NCBI GenBank assembly: GCA_020746105.1
Contig: CM036617.1
Span: 172,946,412-173,010,411, forward strand
Length of the DNA: 64,000 nt
Source of the DNA: Trogon surrucura
Lineage: Eukaryota; Chordata; Aves; Trogoniformes; Trogonidae
Direction: 5' to 3'
The notes beneath the pieces are model-generated. The model made no database searches and was not told the origin of the DNA. It saw only the letters and a program-made list of their open reading frames with translations. A program made the position numbers and the translations under genes. Of the stretch, positions 22,001-35,437 are shown one piece after another. Position 1 is the first letter of the stretch; each line of letters starts with the position of its first letter.

Positions 22001-25000
22001 AGAGATTAATTTACTACGGAACACAGACACTCAGCAAAGCAAATGCCCATTTGTTTCTGTCACTATGATTGCAAATTAATTTTTACAGTACAACTTAATT
22101 AGCAATTATTCACACACAACCTATTAAGGCATAAGCTAATGCCCAGGTTGCAATAGCCCCCAGGTGTCACTATCAGATTTGACAACCGTATCATCCCAGA
22201 TCCTATGGCATGGCTGCGGTCATGCAGCTGCTCAGCCTTCCTCAGCCTCAGGTCCATCCACATGCTCCGATTTGTACAAAAGTGAAAAGGTGTCATATAA
22301 AGTAGGTTTTGTGTTTGGCAGCTGAATTTTGACAGCTGAAACTAGTAACTCTCGTAGATTGTTAGAATAAGATGGAGCTGGAGATAAGGATGGCTTAGCT
22401 AAACACCTGTTTCTAATTAGTTTCTCTCTTCTAAATTGGTCTATGAAATACTGAAAAAATATTATATGCCTACACAGAACAAAGTGAGAAGTAAATTTAA
22501 AACACATTAATACTAATTATCAAGGAATTTTCCTAACAAAGTCACTTCCTTAGCAGCTCTATACTTGAAAACATTTCTTGCCTTGATGGAAACACGAAAA
22601 AGGATACTTAGCAGTGATTTCTTCTTTGCTTTTCATCTTTCTACATATTTTGTCTGTGTTCCCAAGTAATTTAATTTATGAATGCTTATGACAGCTATAT
22701 ATATTGGCTAAAACTTTAGGACCTTATTTCAAGTCTAAATTGCTTTGCTGACACATTATGATCAGAAGTCGTGGTGCTATTAAACACTAACTTTGCAAAA
22801 AGCAGACTCACTTTAGTAATATCTTGTTAGGAAATTTGAAACTAAAACTTCCCTACCATCTAATATAAATAACTAGTTTAAAAAAATTAAGTAATAAATT
22901 AACAATTTTTTTAATTTTAGTTGCCTTTATTATTCCCTAAAAAAGAATCAGGCATAAGATTAATTTCAAAGACTTTACATATCTATCACACAGACACCTA
23001 TGTCGGAACAAGTATTCCTGGGCTCCTCTCAATAGATAAAGGCACTTTTAGAGTGATTCAGCCCATATCATATAAAATAAATCTTAAGAATTATTCTGTA
23101 GAAATGTTTTCTCCCAATGAAAATACAGAAAGCTGAGAGGAACCAGCTCACCTGTAGACATTGCACTGTAGACCTCTAAAAGAAATTACCCTAGAGCAAC
23201 TCTCTTCAGCCAGCACTGAGCCAGAGCAAGCTGTGTACCTTTGTTCCTTATTTTAATTGTGACCTGGGGCCTCTGAGCCAATGGTGATACCACCATTCTG
23301 CATGTTTCCACTCTCTCATGAGGGTAGTGCATCACTGAGGCCCCTCCACTCAGGTGCATGGGAGGCAGTGCCACCACCTCAGTGGTGGTGGCTGGGAGAG
23401 GCTGCTGTTATGAGCAGTCTGTGTGAAATATTTTTTGAAAAGGCAGAAGCCATTTGAAAACTTGGTAAAAGAAAGTCAGAAATGGACGTGTGTTTCATTC
23501 AGATGGTCTGTTTGGTGATTTATTTCTTTTAATTTTGTATCCATATCTGCAAGGAATTTCACTGAGTGCCACTTGGTACTGAATTGGAGAGATAGATCTC
23601 CACCTTTCTGTCTTACTTTGTTCTCAATGAGACGCTTCTGAATTGAAAATCATGTGAAAATGCCACACAGCTTTCTCCCAGGGGAATCTCTGGCTAGGGG
23701 AAACATTAGAAGGAGGATCTTTGTGGCTGTCACATCTTGTGTGCAAGAGAGGACTGTACCAGATTGGGAGAAAGAAGCAAAACTCCCAAATTCCTATATA
23801 ATGGGCAACCATAGAACTGTCTGTTCTCACCTGCGCTGAGATAGAAGAGTACCATGAAACTCAGATGAAGGCCATTGCAGCTGACCATTTAGTGAACTGA
23901 GAAGAATCTCAGGGCAGCAAAGAGTCCAGCCCATATGCCATCCATGTAGTCAAAACATTTAATGCTGGTGAAAACAGGAATGTGATTTTAGCATTATCAT
24001 GGCACATCAGATAATTTCCAAGGCTCTGAGTTAATTGTGGAGACATTTCTTGCCTACCGTAGTAACTAAATATGCATAATTACTCTTTAACCAAGTATTT
24101 GGTCTTTTAAAAACTTGTTAATGTAAATGAAAAATTTTAACTTCTTTGTTAACCTTATTTCATTTATTGGGGTTACCTGCACTGTAGACTGCCAGCTTTC
24201 ATTCAAGGATTTGCTAGAGCTGATATTTTTAACAGCACTCAACTACCTAACATACCAACAAGAGACGTACCAAAAAAAATCAAAACACAATGGAAAGTAT
24301 TTATCCTGATTTTAGAATCAGCCTTTAAAAAGCATCAAGTCCTCACATAATTGAAGAGAAGAATTCAAGATTTCACTATATGGAAAAATCATCCAAAGGT
24401 ATTAATTCACCCCTTCAATGGAAATATTTCAGATGAACATAGAAAACCAAATCTCCCCAGCAATTCAGGAAAAAAAAAAAAAACAGCAAGCCCATAAGCA
24501 AACAAGTCAATATATACAGCCTATTTTCCTTGCACAGTGTGCTGTACTTTATAACAACAGAGAGATATGTTTAGTACCCAGTAGGCTTGTCAAATAGTTA
24601 TCATAACCAGTTCATAAGACATTTGAGATTCACAGCATCAGGCTGTGGCCAGCTTGTTTCAAATTAGATTAATCCAACTTAGTTTTCTATTCATGTTTTG
24701 TACAGTTATTTGAGGTGGAAGACTATCAGCTCAGGGACAGGCAAACAAGACTCCGAGCTTCAGTCTTCAGAAGAGCATGTGTAAGTTACGTCCTTTCTCC
24801 CCACGTGTCATTCCTATACCCAGCATATAATTATCACACCTAGTGATGTTAGTGAATGTGTAAATGTGCAGTGAGTTTGGGGATATAAAAGCAGCCCTAA
24901 CCTACCATCCCAGGGAAATCTGTGCGCCTGTGACTAAAAGGGTATTTATCATTTCCTGAGCTCCGTGCTGGCAGCCAGCCAGCAGAGTGTGTACATTGAA

Positions 25001-27813
25001 ATTAGAATAGATTGGGAGGCAGGACTTTGTTCCAAATTGATCTGGATGACGATAGCAATTCTGAAAGCAGCTCCACTTTTTTAGAGGTTCATTGTGTATT
25101 TCTAAAAAGGAGGGGGGAGAAACGTTTAGGAAAATAACAGGAAGGAAATCTAAGGCCAGGATATATACTTTATTTTTCTTAATATTTGATTCTCTTACAG
25201 TACTGTTTTGTTATCATCAACATACAACCTAGAGGTTGCTAATGTCACATGCAGAAATACACGGAGCAGGAATAGAGAAAATGTTATTTCTAGTCATTGA
25301 TTTATTATTTAGTAATTTTTCCTACTGCAAGTTATTGCACTGTACAAACCAAAAGGTTTTATCAATTGTGTCAATTCCAGCAAAAAAAAAATATTAATTA
25401 CTGTTAATAGGTGTAAACTTATTTTGTTTTGTTGTGTGGTCGATAGGATTTTACTTGCCAGTTTATTATTGAGTTTTACTCTATCCTTGCAAATTCTGGG
25501 TCAACATACAACCCCAGCTTAACATTTTTTTTCCTGTAACATTCAATATCTACCATATATAGTAGCATATTTTAGTAAATATACATGCTAATTTTTGTTG
25601 TTTGCACTTTTCTGTAAAATGATTTCTGAAGTGGCAAGTCAAAAATAACAAAGATGTCAAGCATCAGCATTAATTTCATTAGCTTGTCAGGAGCACTGAT
25701 TATGTCCTATGCTTTGAGAGTTTGCCAGAAATATAGACCAAGCACACAGTTCACCAAGCATCAGAGTATTCACAGTGTAACTACTTAAAACCAAAATCAG
25801 ATACACGGAAAACATACAGCTCCTGAGATGACATACTTTTCAATAATTACAGCAGGAACTGACCTTGTGGCACTATATTTTTCATTCCCCATGACTCAGT
25901 ATAAAAGACGAGATAAAACTAACTGGAGTAATTCTGGGTTTACCCGTTGCCAGAACTCTGTGTATACCATCCTCAATGTTATACCCAAACTGCTGTTGTT
26001 AGACTGCCCAGACAGTTATTGACTTAGCTCTGTGTTGTAAAAGATAAGGTGGGAAGAAGATGGCTGCTTCTCTGAATGTTGAATACAGAGATGTACACCT
26101 CAGATTTCACCAGCTATAATAATACATACTGTGGTTTATCTGAGCCATTCCCCAGGGACATCCCAGGAACTAGATTGCCACCTGTGACTAGAGGATTTGA
26201 TCATATACTTGCAAAAAACAGCATGCTCAGTTCATGTAGTGACACTTTTCACTGTCCTTTGATATGACACATGATGAGTTATGCCTTTCTTCAAACATAA
26301 GTAACCCTTGTAGGCCTGGGTTCTTCTTTTAATGTACACACTAGATGTCTTTAACTTATAGGCTTCGGCCATGCTATCAGAGAAAAAGAGAAATTGGGAA
26401 AAGCTCTGTTCTCTTTACGTCAATAAAATTCCTGTTCAGTGACAGAGTGAGCAACCATTTTCTTGGCCCTTTCCTGTCACCACTGAGCACTGAAATATTT
26501 CTCAGTCAAAAGAACTGGATGCTTCACTTCCTTCTCCTTCAAAGCACCACAGACAAGGACTTTCATGTTTAAAGCCATGCAAGGCATCCCCTAAACCTTT
26601 GGGACAATAAAGTCAGGACCTAAGCCAAAGGAAATAGCTTCCTCAAAACTGGAATCCACTCTAGCATGGGCAGCTGCGTCTCAGTGGAGCGTGGCTTCCC
26701 ATCCTCCTTGCAGCACACAAATGTTCATTGCCTTTGATCTGGCTCCCTTTGCAGCTGCTCAGCAGCAGATCTAGGAGCTTCATAAGGATGCGATACAGCT
26801 CTGAGCTGTATTAGTGCCTCGCCTGACTTGTCCCAGTTTCCAGAAATGATCTGGCTATTCTGAAACAACAGTGCAACAGAGCACAATATCCCCTTTCTCT
26901 GGCCTTTTGTGTCTATGCTAAGCCATAAATCTCAGTGGAGTTCTGACTCAGCTGAGATCCTCAGAAGGCAAATGTCTTATGGTCCAGAGAGAAACGTAAA
27001 ATGATGTTGAGGAAACATCACAGCCTCTCCTGCGAGCAGGTGGAGTTGTACAGGAAAAAAAAAAAACCCTCAAGAGAGCAGTGTACTAAACACATGTTTC
27101 ACATAGTTTCCCATGGAGTCAAGGGAGGCAGAATCAAACTGCCTGGCATCTGAAATGCTCTGAAGGTTTTCAGTGTTAGAGTGAGTACATTTTAAAATAT
27201 ACATTTGCAGATAAGGAACTAACTACACATTACTGAGTGCCAGCTATGCTGTCACAGCACTCACTGTTCCATATTGCAAATGGAGTCCCTTTTCTTTTCC
27301 TGTTCCATGGCCTTGGCTTATCATGTAACATCATGGAAAGAGAAGAGGAGAGGGAAAGTCCTGGGATAGCAAAACTTTCTCTCACGATTTATTGGGCTCT
27401 CTTTAGAGCCAGGTAGCTGAATGGCTATCCCATCTTTTTTTAAGAATTTCTTTGCAGGAGCCTGATCAACAATAATGGTACCAAAACATTCGTTGCACTC
27501 TGGAAGGAATTAGTGGGGACCACATCACATTCGCAATGGTGAGTAAGGAGTGACTGATAATGACAGGTCTGTACCTCTCTCCTTATTTGTTGACAACAGT
27601 ATTCACTTTAATCTCTGTAAGTTAAAATTTCCCACTTATGCTTGTAAATGGAATATGCAGAAGGCATAACACAACAGATGTGCAATATACGACTATTAAG
27701 TTAGAGCTGAACAATCATGCTGTCAGTCTAGAAGTGCTTTTTGGTGGACTGGCTTTGCTTCTGTTCTCACTTAGGTAAAGAGCATCAAGCATATGTTTAG
27801 CTTTCTTTTCTTG
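19049..27813. other. Unique AT-rich DNA, 8.8 kb
   Basis: No gene or interspersed repeat recognised. The part from 21.4 to 25.7 kb is strongly AT-rich, with TAAT-core homeodomain-like sites (TTAATTAGCAATTA near 22095) and an ATGCATAATTA at 24072-24082. A 7-bp-stem hairpin lies at 23371-23388. A 14-A run lies near 24470. All open frames are under 100 codons. Confidence 0.5.
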
Positions 27814-28048
27814 CAAGCTGGAGCATAGGAGATTCCACAAAAACATTAGGGAAAACTTTTTCACTGGCAGGGTGACAGAGCACTGGAATGGGTTGCCCAG
27901 AGAGCTTGTGGAGTCTCCTTCTCTGGAGACATTCAAATCCTGCCTGGATGCATTCCTGTGTGGCTGCCCTAGGGGATCCTGCTCTGGCAGGGGGGTTGGA
28001 CTAGATGATCTCTAGAGGTCCCTTCAAACTGATTCTGTGATTCTGTGA
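27814..28048 (+). mobile_element. CR1 LINE 3' end, 235 bp, plus strand
   Basis: The segment holds the last residues of CR1 ORF2. In one open frame these read [31 protein letters not shown] and LDAFLCG. The 3' UTR follows, with the CTGGCAGGGGGGTTGGACTA block, ending in two ATTCTGTG units at 28032-28047. It closely parallels the end of the 14.7-kb copy and carries the same 3' repeat, so the two are the same or a closely related subfamily. It is heavily 5' truncated and carries no complete domain. Confidence 0.93.
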
Positions 28049-31000
28049 ACGAAGCATTTGTATTCCAGTACCTATGACATTTTTACTAAGTATGCTTAAG
28101 AACTTCGTACTCAACTTTAGAAGCAGTTATGATTTTGTTGCAGACATCAAGAAAAAAACCTAGGAGGAGAGTACTTCCAAAGTATATTTTGTTTGTTGAC
28201 CATTGCTGTCTCATTGCTGAAAGAAACAAGGATGGTGTGATGCCAATGTTTATCTAACACTTTGTTTAAGAACTTCTGAATACACTGCTAGTTTTCTACC
28301 ATCTTTGGTGGATGGCAATATATCCTATATTTTTTAAATTCTCAGAAAGAAAGTGAAGGCTGAGAAACTCAATGACAACCTCACTGAGGAAAATGTTAAA
28401 ATGAGAGCTCATACTTAATTTTTCAACTCAGGTACTATCTGTGACATCAATTTTAACATACAAATTCACAGGAAAACAGGTTCATGCAGTACTGCTGCTT
28501 ACCAACTTATCCTCAAAGGTATAAGAGAAATCTGTATTTTTATGTACAAAATAACATCTGTACAAAGGGAAAGATTGTCTCACAGAATTCTGCATAAGCT
28601 TTTTCTGTTTGTTTTAATACAAACTGTTCTGTGTTATGCAGCTTCTGCATGACTTCAGTTCTCATTAAGAAAATTTCAAGCAACCTTAGAATCTCTTCAG
28701 TAACGTACCAGCTAGGGTACCTATATGTATCTTATGTCACTGTTCTGGACTTTCAACAAAAAATACAGTGGAAAAGCTGCAGTAAAATGCAGCATAAAAA
28801 AAAATGGCAACCAATTAAACTTGGCAAACAATCCCTGGCAGATGTTCTCTTAAATGAGAATTACCTCTTTTTTTCTGTACTCAAACTGCCCATGGGTACA
28901 CTGAAGTTTTCATTCAGTATTTAAAATTATTTTAATTAACTTTTTTAAATAATCTGTGGCATACAGTGGTTTCTTGTGGGTATTGAATATTCAAAAGTTA
29001 TGCTGTATTCACAATCCTGTTGCACAAATAAGCTATGTGCTTAGACACCCCATTCTCCTCCCTTGAGAATGATCTCATTGCCATCACCGCCATGGTACCT
29101 GCTAAGTTGATATATATGTTTCTTAGGAAACTTGAAGTTTTTTAGGAATTTTACAAGATTAAATATCTTTTTAATTTAAAACTTGGTGGTCAAATGTACC
29201 TCTCAACATTTGCTTGAAAATAGCTGAGTTTAAGAACTTTCATGAACATTGGTGGGATGCAAATCCCACAAAATTTACAAGCACAATAAAACAGTGGAAA
29301 CTATCATTTTGATAATATATGAATGTTTATAGAGTTTCTTACAGTAACTATATGACACGACATGTTTAAACAGCTTCTTAAAGCTGTTCTTCATCTATAA
29401 GAGTTTAATATGGGGAAACATAATTTATTCGATATTTTTTCTCATTTTATTCCATCCTAGACCCTTTTGATAGCTTTCTTTTTCTCACTCTGTCCAAAGA
29501 CAGAGTGCTACTGTCCTTGCCAATGGCTTCCCTCAAGTAATAACCCAGGTATCCTTTGATACAAGGTTACACAATGGCAGGAGACACAAAATCTCAAGTG
29601 TTATGTAAAGATGTATATTAGCTTTTCATTATAAAGTTTCCTCCCTTTGAAGTTCTAAGGAAACTACAATTTCCTTTCTGCTGCTGTAAGATATATATTC
29701 TCTCACAGTTAAATCCATCTCCTGTAACAATTCATTTCCCAGGCCTCACCAATACTTAGGTGCAGTTCAAATAGCATCTTTGATCTGCACACAGTTCCTC
29801 AAAAAATCTTTATCCTTCCCTTCAGGTGATGAGGAATCCTACCAAGTAATGGCTTCCTGCATCTCACTAAACGAGACCACATAACGCTTTAAACAATACA
29901 ATATCAACGTGTGTATGAAAACTCCTCATCAGTAATTCATGTGTACTGTGCACATAAAAACACTGTGCTTGGTTAGACCACTAGAGAAGGCAGTTTTAAA
30001 ATCATGAATTCTTTTACAATGCTGTGCATCAGATAAACTCTTGTTTCCCATTCTGTATCACTACTCCACAACAGTAGAGACTACTCTCGGGAGCTAGCCA
30101 TTTATCATGTTTAAAAAAGGGGACTTTTGAGACCAATGGGCTGCAGTAGCTCTATATAAGAAATGCTTGTATTTTTATGCCTTTGCTAAGATTTGCAGCT
30201 AAGTGGCTCACCTCATAAGCACTATGCTGTGTGAGCCATACACAGTGTGAGTATTTATGCAAAGCATCCCACTGAGTTTAGTGAGGCTATTCGTTTAAGC
30301 TCTCAAAAATGAAAGTTCGGTTCACACGGTGCAGCCCTTGGCATGTGTCTGAGACTGCACAGAGCTCAAAAAGTGATGGCCCTGCAATCTGCTGGCTGGA
30401 GCTTGCGGGGAAGACAAGCAGAGAGCAGTAAATTAGAACTGCAACTCAGAACTGTGCCATCATCACTTACAAGTACTTATAAATTGTTTATCCTCCCCCT
30501 TCATGCTGTAGCTATAGGCTTTCATGTTCCTACATCTGCTAAATATGACTGCTCTGCTTACTTACCTATCTCCCAGAAAAGCAGCGAGGCTCGTTTACAG
30601 CTCGGATCACATGCTAGGGGGTAAAGCACCAGCTTTGTGCTAAACATTGTCCTATGCCTTAATTTTGATTTATTTCCTTTTGCCTGTATTTGATCAGATC
30701 ACAGGCAAAATGGGTTATGAGTAACAGCTAATGTGACAGAGCTGAATATTTCCTTCTCTGTGGTTGTGAATCTAACCAAAAAGAAAATGCAGGAGAGGAG
30801 TAAGCCTGTAGTAAACAGCTTCAACTCCTCACCACAGCACCCTCTTTTGGCTTGCCACAAGCCACCCCCTTCCAGAAGCAGTTACACAGAGCAAGGGCAA
30901 GTGAGAGCAGGACCTTATCGTTCACCAGCAAAGCAGTCAGCTGAAAGGATGTGTTTGGTTTTGTATGCAAATGTAATACTGGTCAGGTTTCAGACAACAT

Positions 31001-34000
31001 CACTCAGTCACTGTCACGGCAGTAACTGGCAGTAACTGGTACCCAGGGCCATCGCAAAGTCCTTGCCTCTATGTGGAGGTTTGAGCCCAGACGAGCTGTG
31101 GATCAACGTAACCCTACCAACTGATTAACAGGAACAAATGGGAACAAAAGAAAGTAAAAACTTGTACTTACAGACTCCTCTTCACCTAATGAGCACACCA
31201 TGTTTTGCTGTCCCTGCTCTTCTTAGCATCCCAGTGGCAATTTGATCATCTAAAATGCAGGAGGGATTGGTTTGGTCCAGCTAAAGGGTTTGTGGCAGAA
31301 CTGAGATCTACGTATCTTTAGTCCCAGCCCTCTGCTTTGACCACTAGATGATGTTGATGACTAGATTCTTTGAGGTTATAAGAAAGCTTGCTCAGACACA
31401 TCCGTTTCCAGGCAATATCACGGAGATACCTCCTTTCTTTAAAATTGACTGTGATTGAAATACTTCAATAAACTCCATTTAATATATTGCCAAGCTGATG
31501 GGCAGCTTCAAATTCAGTCTCTGAAGTCTCATCTTTTTAAGAGCAGAAACTCTTGAGTCACTGAGAAAGACCTGAAAAGCTCCTGCAGTCTCACAGGGCG
31601 TATTAACCTCTGCTGAGGATCTGCCTTAATACACCAGAGAACAAGGGTCAGCGTAGTCCGACAAGAAGCATGAGGGATTAACAGAAGGAAAAAGCCCTCT
31701 AATAGCCTAAGGTATAAACATGATTATAAGGCAAATTTAAAATTTTGCCCAGCAAATTTCAAGCAAACCAGCCAAGCTGCATTAGGATTTCAATGACATT
31801 TTCTCTTACTACCAAGGACATCGTGCCAGAAGTCCTCAGGCCTGCCTGCAGTCACATTACTATACTTGCAGAGCATACTGACCCCAAAGATGGTGCAGTC
31901 TATTTCTGTCACAGATTAAGTGACCTCTGCACTTTTTACATCTAGCTGTGGAGAAAGCTGCAGGTGGAGGAATGTTCATCCCTCTGTTAAGCTAAACCTT
32001 TGTTTGCTGTGTTCACATGAATAACTTATGGGGCATTGGCATCATGAACAGCAGCGCTGACACAGTTGACATGACAGCACTATAGACTGAATCCCGATCT
32101 GCCCTCTGAGGAGAAGATGGGATGTTTGCTCGTTTCAAGTTTCACCAAGTCGGGCTGTTCAACTATTTATAAGATGAATAGAAATTTCCACTACTTCAGC
32201 TGACACACCTGCCTTTACCTAGCAACTGCTCAGAGGGAGCCAACCGAGACAGAGGAGGCTTTGAGAGGCGTAGCCCAGTGGAGAGGCTGCTGCCACCACC
32301 TCTGCCAGCCTCTCTGGTCTGGCTCTGTCCTCCTGGCAAGGCAACACTCCCTTCTGCCCCGCTCAGCTATTTATACCCTGCATCACCTTCCCTGGGCAGC
32401 GCACGAGCAGCGTGGCACCTCAGGCCACATGGGGTCACTGCCCCACCTGGCACAGAGTGACCACCATGGCAGCATGAAGTGATGTTCCAAGTGGTGCAGT
32501 ACTGCAGCCCACCCTGCCACAGCACAGACTCATTTGCTCCCCCCATGCCCTGTGAGCCCTTCGGGGAGCCTAGTGGTCCTGACAGTGTGGGGAGCCCACT
32601 CGGCACCAGGCACAGGCCATTTTCACCCAGTTCCAGGCCCATGGGAGTGCACCCACCACTTCCTGGGTTTTTGGTGGTTTCGACCTGAACAAGGGAGGGT
32701 GAGGAGCACCATCCAGCCCAAGACACTTGACCAGAACTTGACTTCCTGTCAAATTGCAGCCTGACACACCTGTAGCACTCACAGTTGCTGAGATGTCACA
32801 GTTGTCTCACATACCTGTAGGATCTCTCAGGCAGCCTGTTGCAATCAGGCTTCCATAGGTAGAAATGACAGGGTTCCATGGCATAACCCATGCATCATGA
32901 CCAAGGATCCCGTACACCACAAACTGATCTTCCAAAAAAGCCTCCAAGGGAGAGAAAGCCATTTTAACAGTGATTAAAATATAGAGAAGTTAGTGCAATC
33001 AGGGAAGAACACATGAAAAGTGGTACTCTCCTACTTTCATGCTGTAGAAATGGAGAGGACTTGACAAAAATCTGTGGTAATGGGCCCGGGGCAGGAAGAG
33101 CCAGATGACCTATTGTCACAGTAATACTGGACCCAGTCAGAAGTCTCATAGTCCTGGTGACATCAGACAAAAAGAGTGAGGAAGGGAGAGTCCCTACGTG
33201 GGATGCTGCAGCCCAGTTTAAGGCAGGAATTGATAAGGACATTGAACAGACAAAGAGGGGGTGGTAGCAAGAGAAACATGTGCTAGCATAGATTCATCAT
33301 GCATGCTGTTGCAAGGCTAAACAAATAAAAGAAAATTAAAAAGAAATCCCAAATCAAATCTGTTTGCATTTGCTAGGTTCCCCTTCCATGTCCGTTCTCA
33401 GCAGGAAGGGACACGGGGATGCAACCCAGTGCCCTGAGCCAGCCAGGAACAGGTACTGGGATATCTAGGGGATCAGGGCTCTGCCCCAGTGGGGAAGAGG
33501 GATCTTGAACAGGGCTGCTTTCTGTCTGCCCACCAGTGTCTGACGTTTTTGGAGAGAGAGGACTGTAACTAAATACGAGGTACTCTTGTTCACAGCATTG
33601 TACCTGTGTGGCAGCTTTATAAAAAGGATATTTGGCCACACAGTTTCGATACTGAGGATGAAAAGACCGTAATTGCTGCAGTGTTATGAACTGTGCTTGA
33701 GAAGGAAAGAGTTTACCAAACAGCAGCCCGGAAAGAAAGATAAAGCAGGGTAGGTTTTATGGTTAAAATTAGATTGACCTGAATTCGGATTATAAATGTC
33801 AGAAAAAAAAGCAAGTGTGGTTTGGAAAGGGAAGGGAAAAGGTGTTTCCAGAAGACATACTTCAGTTTTAAAATATCTCATACTTTTCAAAAAGAAACAG
33901 CCTGTGCCCAAAATATTCAGCAGCTTTTCTCCCTTGTGCTTGACACATGCTCTTAAACATAGAGCTGAGATCAGATGTGAGGGGGGGCAGAGGAGAAAGT

Positions 34001-34816
34001 TCCCGGCAGCAGGTGAAGCTGAATCAACAGAGTCATCCTTTTGTATTTCTGTAAACTCAGCCAGGGACTGACGGTAATCTGCAGGCTGTTTCTTCAAACC
34101 CTCTCCTCTCCCTCCCTTCCCTATTCCTCCTCCCCAGCCATAACACTGTTGTTCAGCTTGGTAGCGAGCTGTTCAAGCTGTTAAAGCTGCTTGCTGGAGC
34201 TCTGGGTGCTCTCTTTAAAGCTGAAAATCATCTTGCCATCATGCGCCTTTCTTTAACACCTACCCACTTAGGAAATCTGAAAACTGTGTATTTCTTCAGA
34301 GGTTGCTAATGCTATTAATTCTCCTACCTTAACAGTCTATCCAGAATATGAAAGCAGGTTTTCTGCAGATTCCTGGGCTATAGCACATTCTGCTGCATTT
34401 CCCATGCATATTTCAGTATCTGTTTCCCATGGTTTGGAAAAAAAAAAAAAAAAAAGGATGATTCAACACTCTCTTATTTCATTTTTACATGACAGAAACA
34501 CCATTGTTTTTTTCCTGCATAGCACAAGACTTCATCTCTTAAACCTTATTGTGGTTTGATCCCTGTTTCTTGACAGGCTGAATTACCCTCTCTACCCATA
34601 ACTAGACCATTTCCCAAACTCAAGCTAGTTTTTTAAAGATATCCTAGATGTCTCTAGCTTGCAATGAAGTCATATCTATGTGAGGGAAATGTATTATCCA
34701 GTTGCCATGGATCTCACACAACTGCCTACCTAAACAATGTTAATGATTTACCTATCAAATTTGGCTAATTGCTAAATGGTCAGATGCTTTAATTGCCCAC
34801 CAGATTACTACACTAG

Positions 34817-35437
34817 GAAAAGAGTCTTAGGGTGTCAAGTTTAGACCAAATATCATCAGCTGGAAATAGAGCAACACCTATATTGCTCTTAGAAAGTTTT
34901 CCCTCACAGCTTGATATTTCCTTCCACAAGGCTTTGTCGTCCCAAGAAGCTACAGGAAAGCATGAACTGAAGTTGATTTACAGTCACACAAGAGTCTTGC
35001 TGTTGAACCCTGGCTTCAAAAGGGATATTTTAAGAGAGAAGAAAAAAAGGGGGGGACATCAGATTTCTATAAAAACAGTTTCAGCCATCCTAGATTGTAC
35101 AGAAGAGCCTTGGATAAGTTTAGTTCCCTTTATAGAGGAGTGCGGGTCCAAGGGGAGCTGGATAGAAGATGCAGGCAAGGAGCAGGAAGATCCTGCTCTG
35201 TTGGTGCCACTGCTCTCAGGTGGGATGGGAGCAGTGAAAGCAGAAAACAGAAAAACCTGGGATGCTATATGTGTAAATCAGGCAGGCAGGCCTTGGCACT
35301 ATTTCAAAAAGACCTCAAAATGGCCTTACAAACCCAGTTTAGCATATACCTCTTCCCTGCTTGTTCTTGAGCCAAAGAAGAGAATCTCACCTGAGAAAGA
35401 ATATGTGGGCAATACAGTAATGTGGGCAATACAGTAA
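34817..35437 (+). other. Open frame of about 206 codons, product unknown
   Basis: Open from the codon after a TAG at 34814-34816 to a stop ending at 35437. There is no ATG in the first ~130 codons, so it is not an ordinary single-exon gene; it could only be an exon, a relic, or chance. The translation has a charged middle (LREKKKRGG) and an acidic segment (EDAGKEQEDP), with no motif, repeat or membrane segment I can identify. At the local composition I estimate fewer than 0.1 such frames in the whole window by chance, so it is mildly surprising. I assign no function. Confidence 0.12.
35404..35437 (+). repeat. 17-bp perfect tandem duplication
   Basis: TGTGGGCAATACAGTAA occurs twice head to tail. 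It lies at the very end of the 206-codon frame and adds to its length. Confidence 0.95.

Noticed and set aside
27715-27936. Minus-strand frame of 73 codons
   Set aside because: Antisense of the CR1 3' end at 27814-28048.
31745-31945. Plus-strand peptide containing DPKDGAVYFCH, resembling the end of an immunoglobulin or T-cell receptor V domain
   Set aside because: Only the last dozen residues fit. The spacing from the preceding LxI-like strand is wrong, no first cysteine or tryptophan framework is seen upstream, and no recombination signal follows.
32050-32800. Minus-strand LTR built around TATAAATAG near 32374
   Set aside because: No AATAAA at the expected distance, and no TG...CA ends with matching target duplications could be found.
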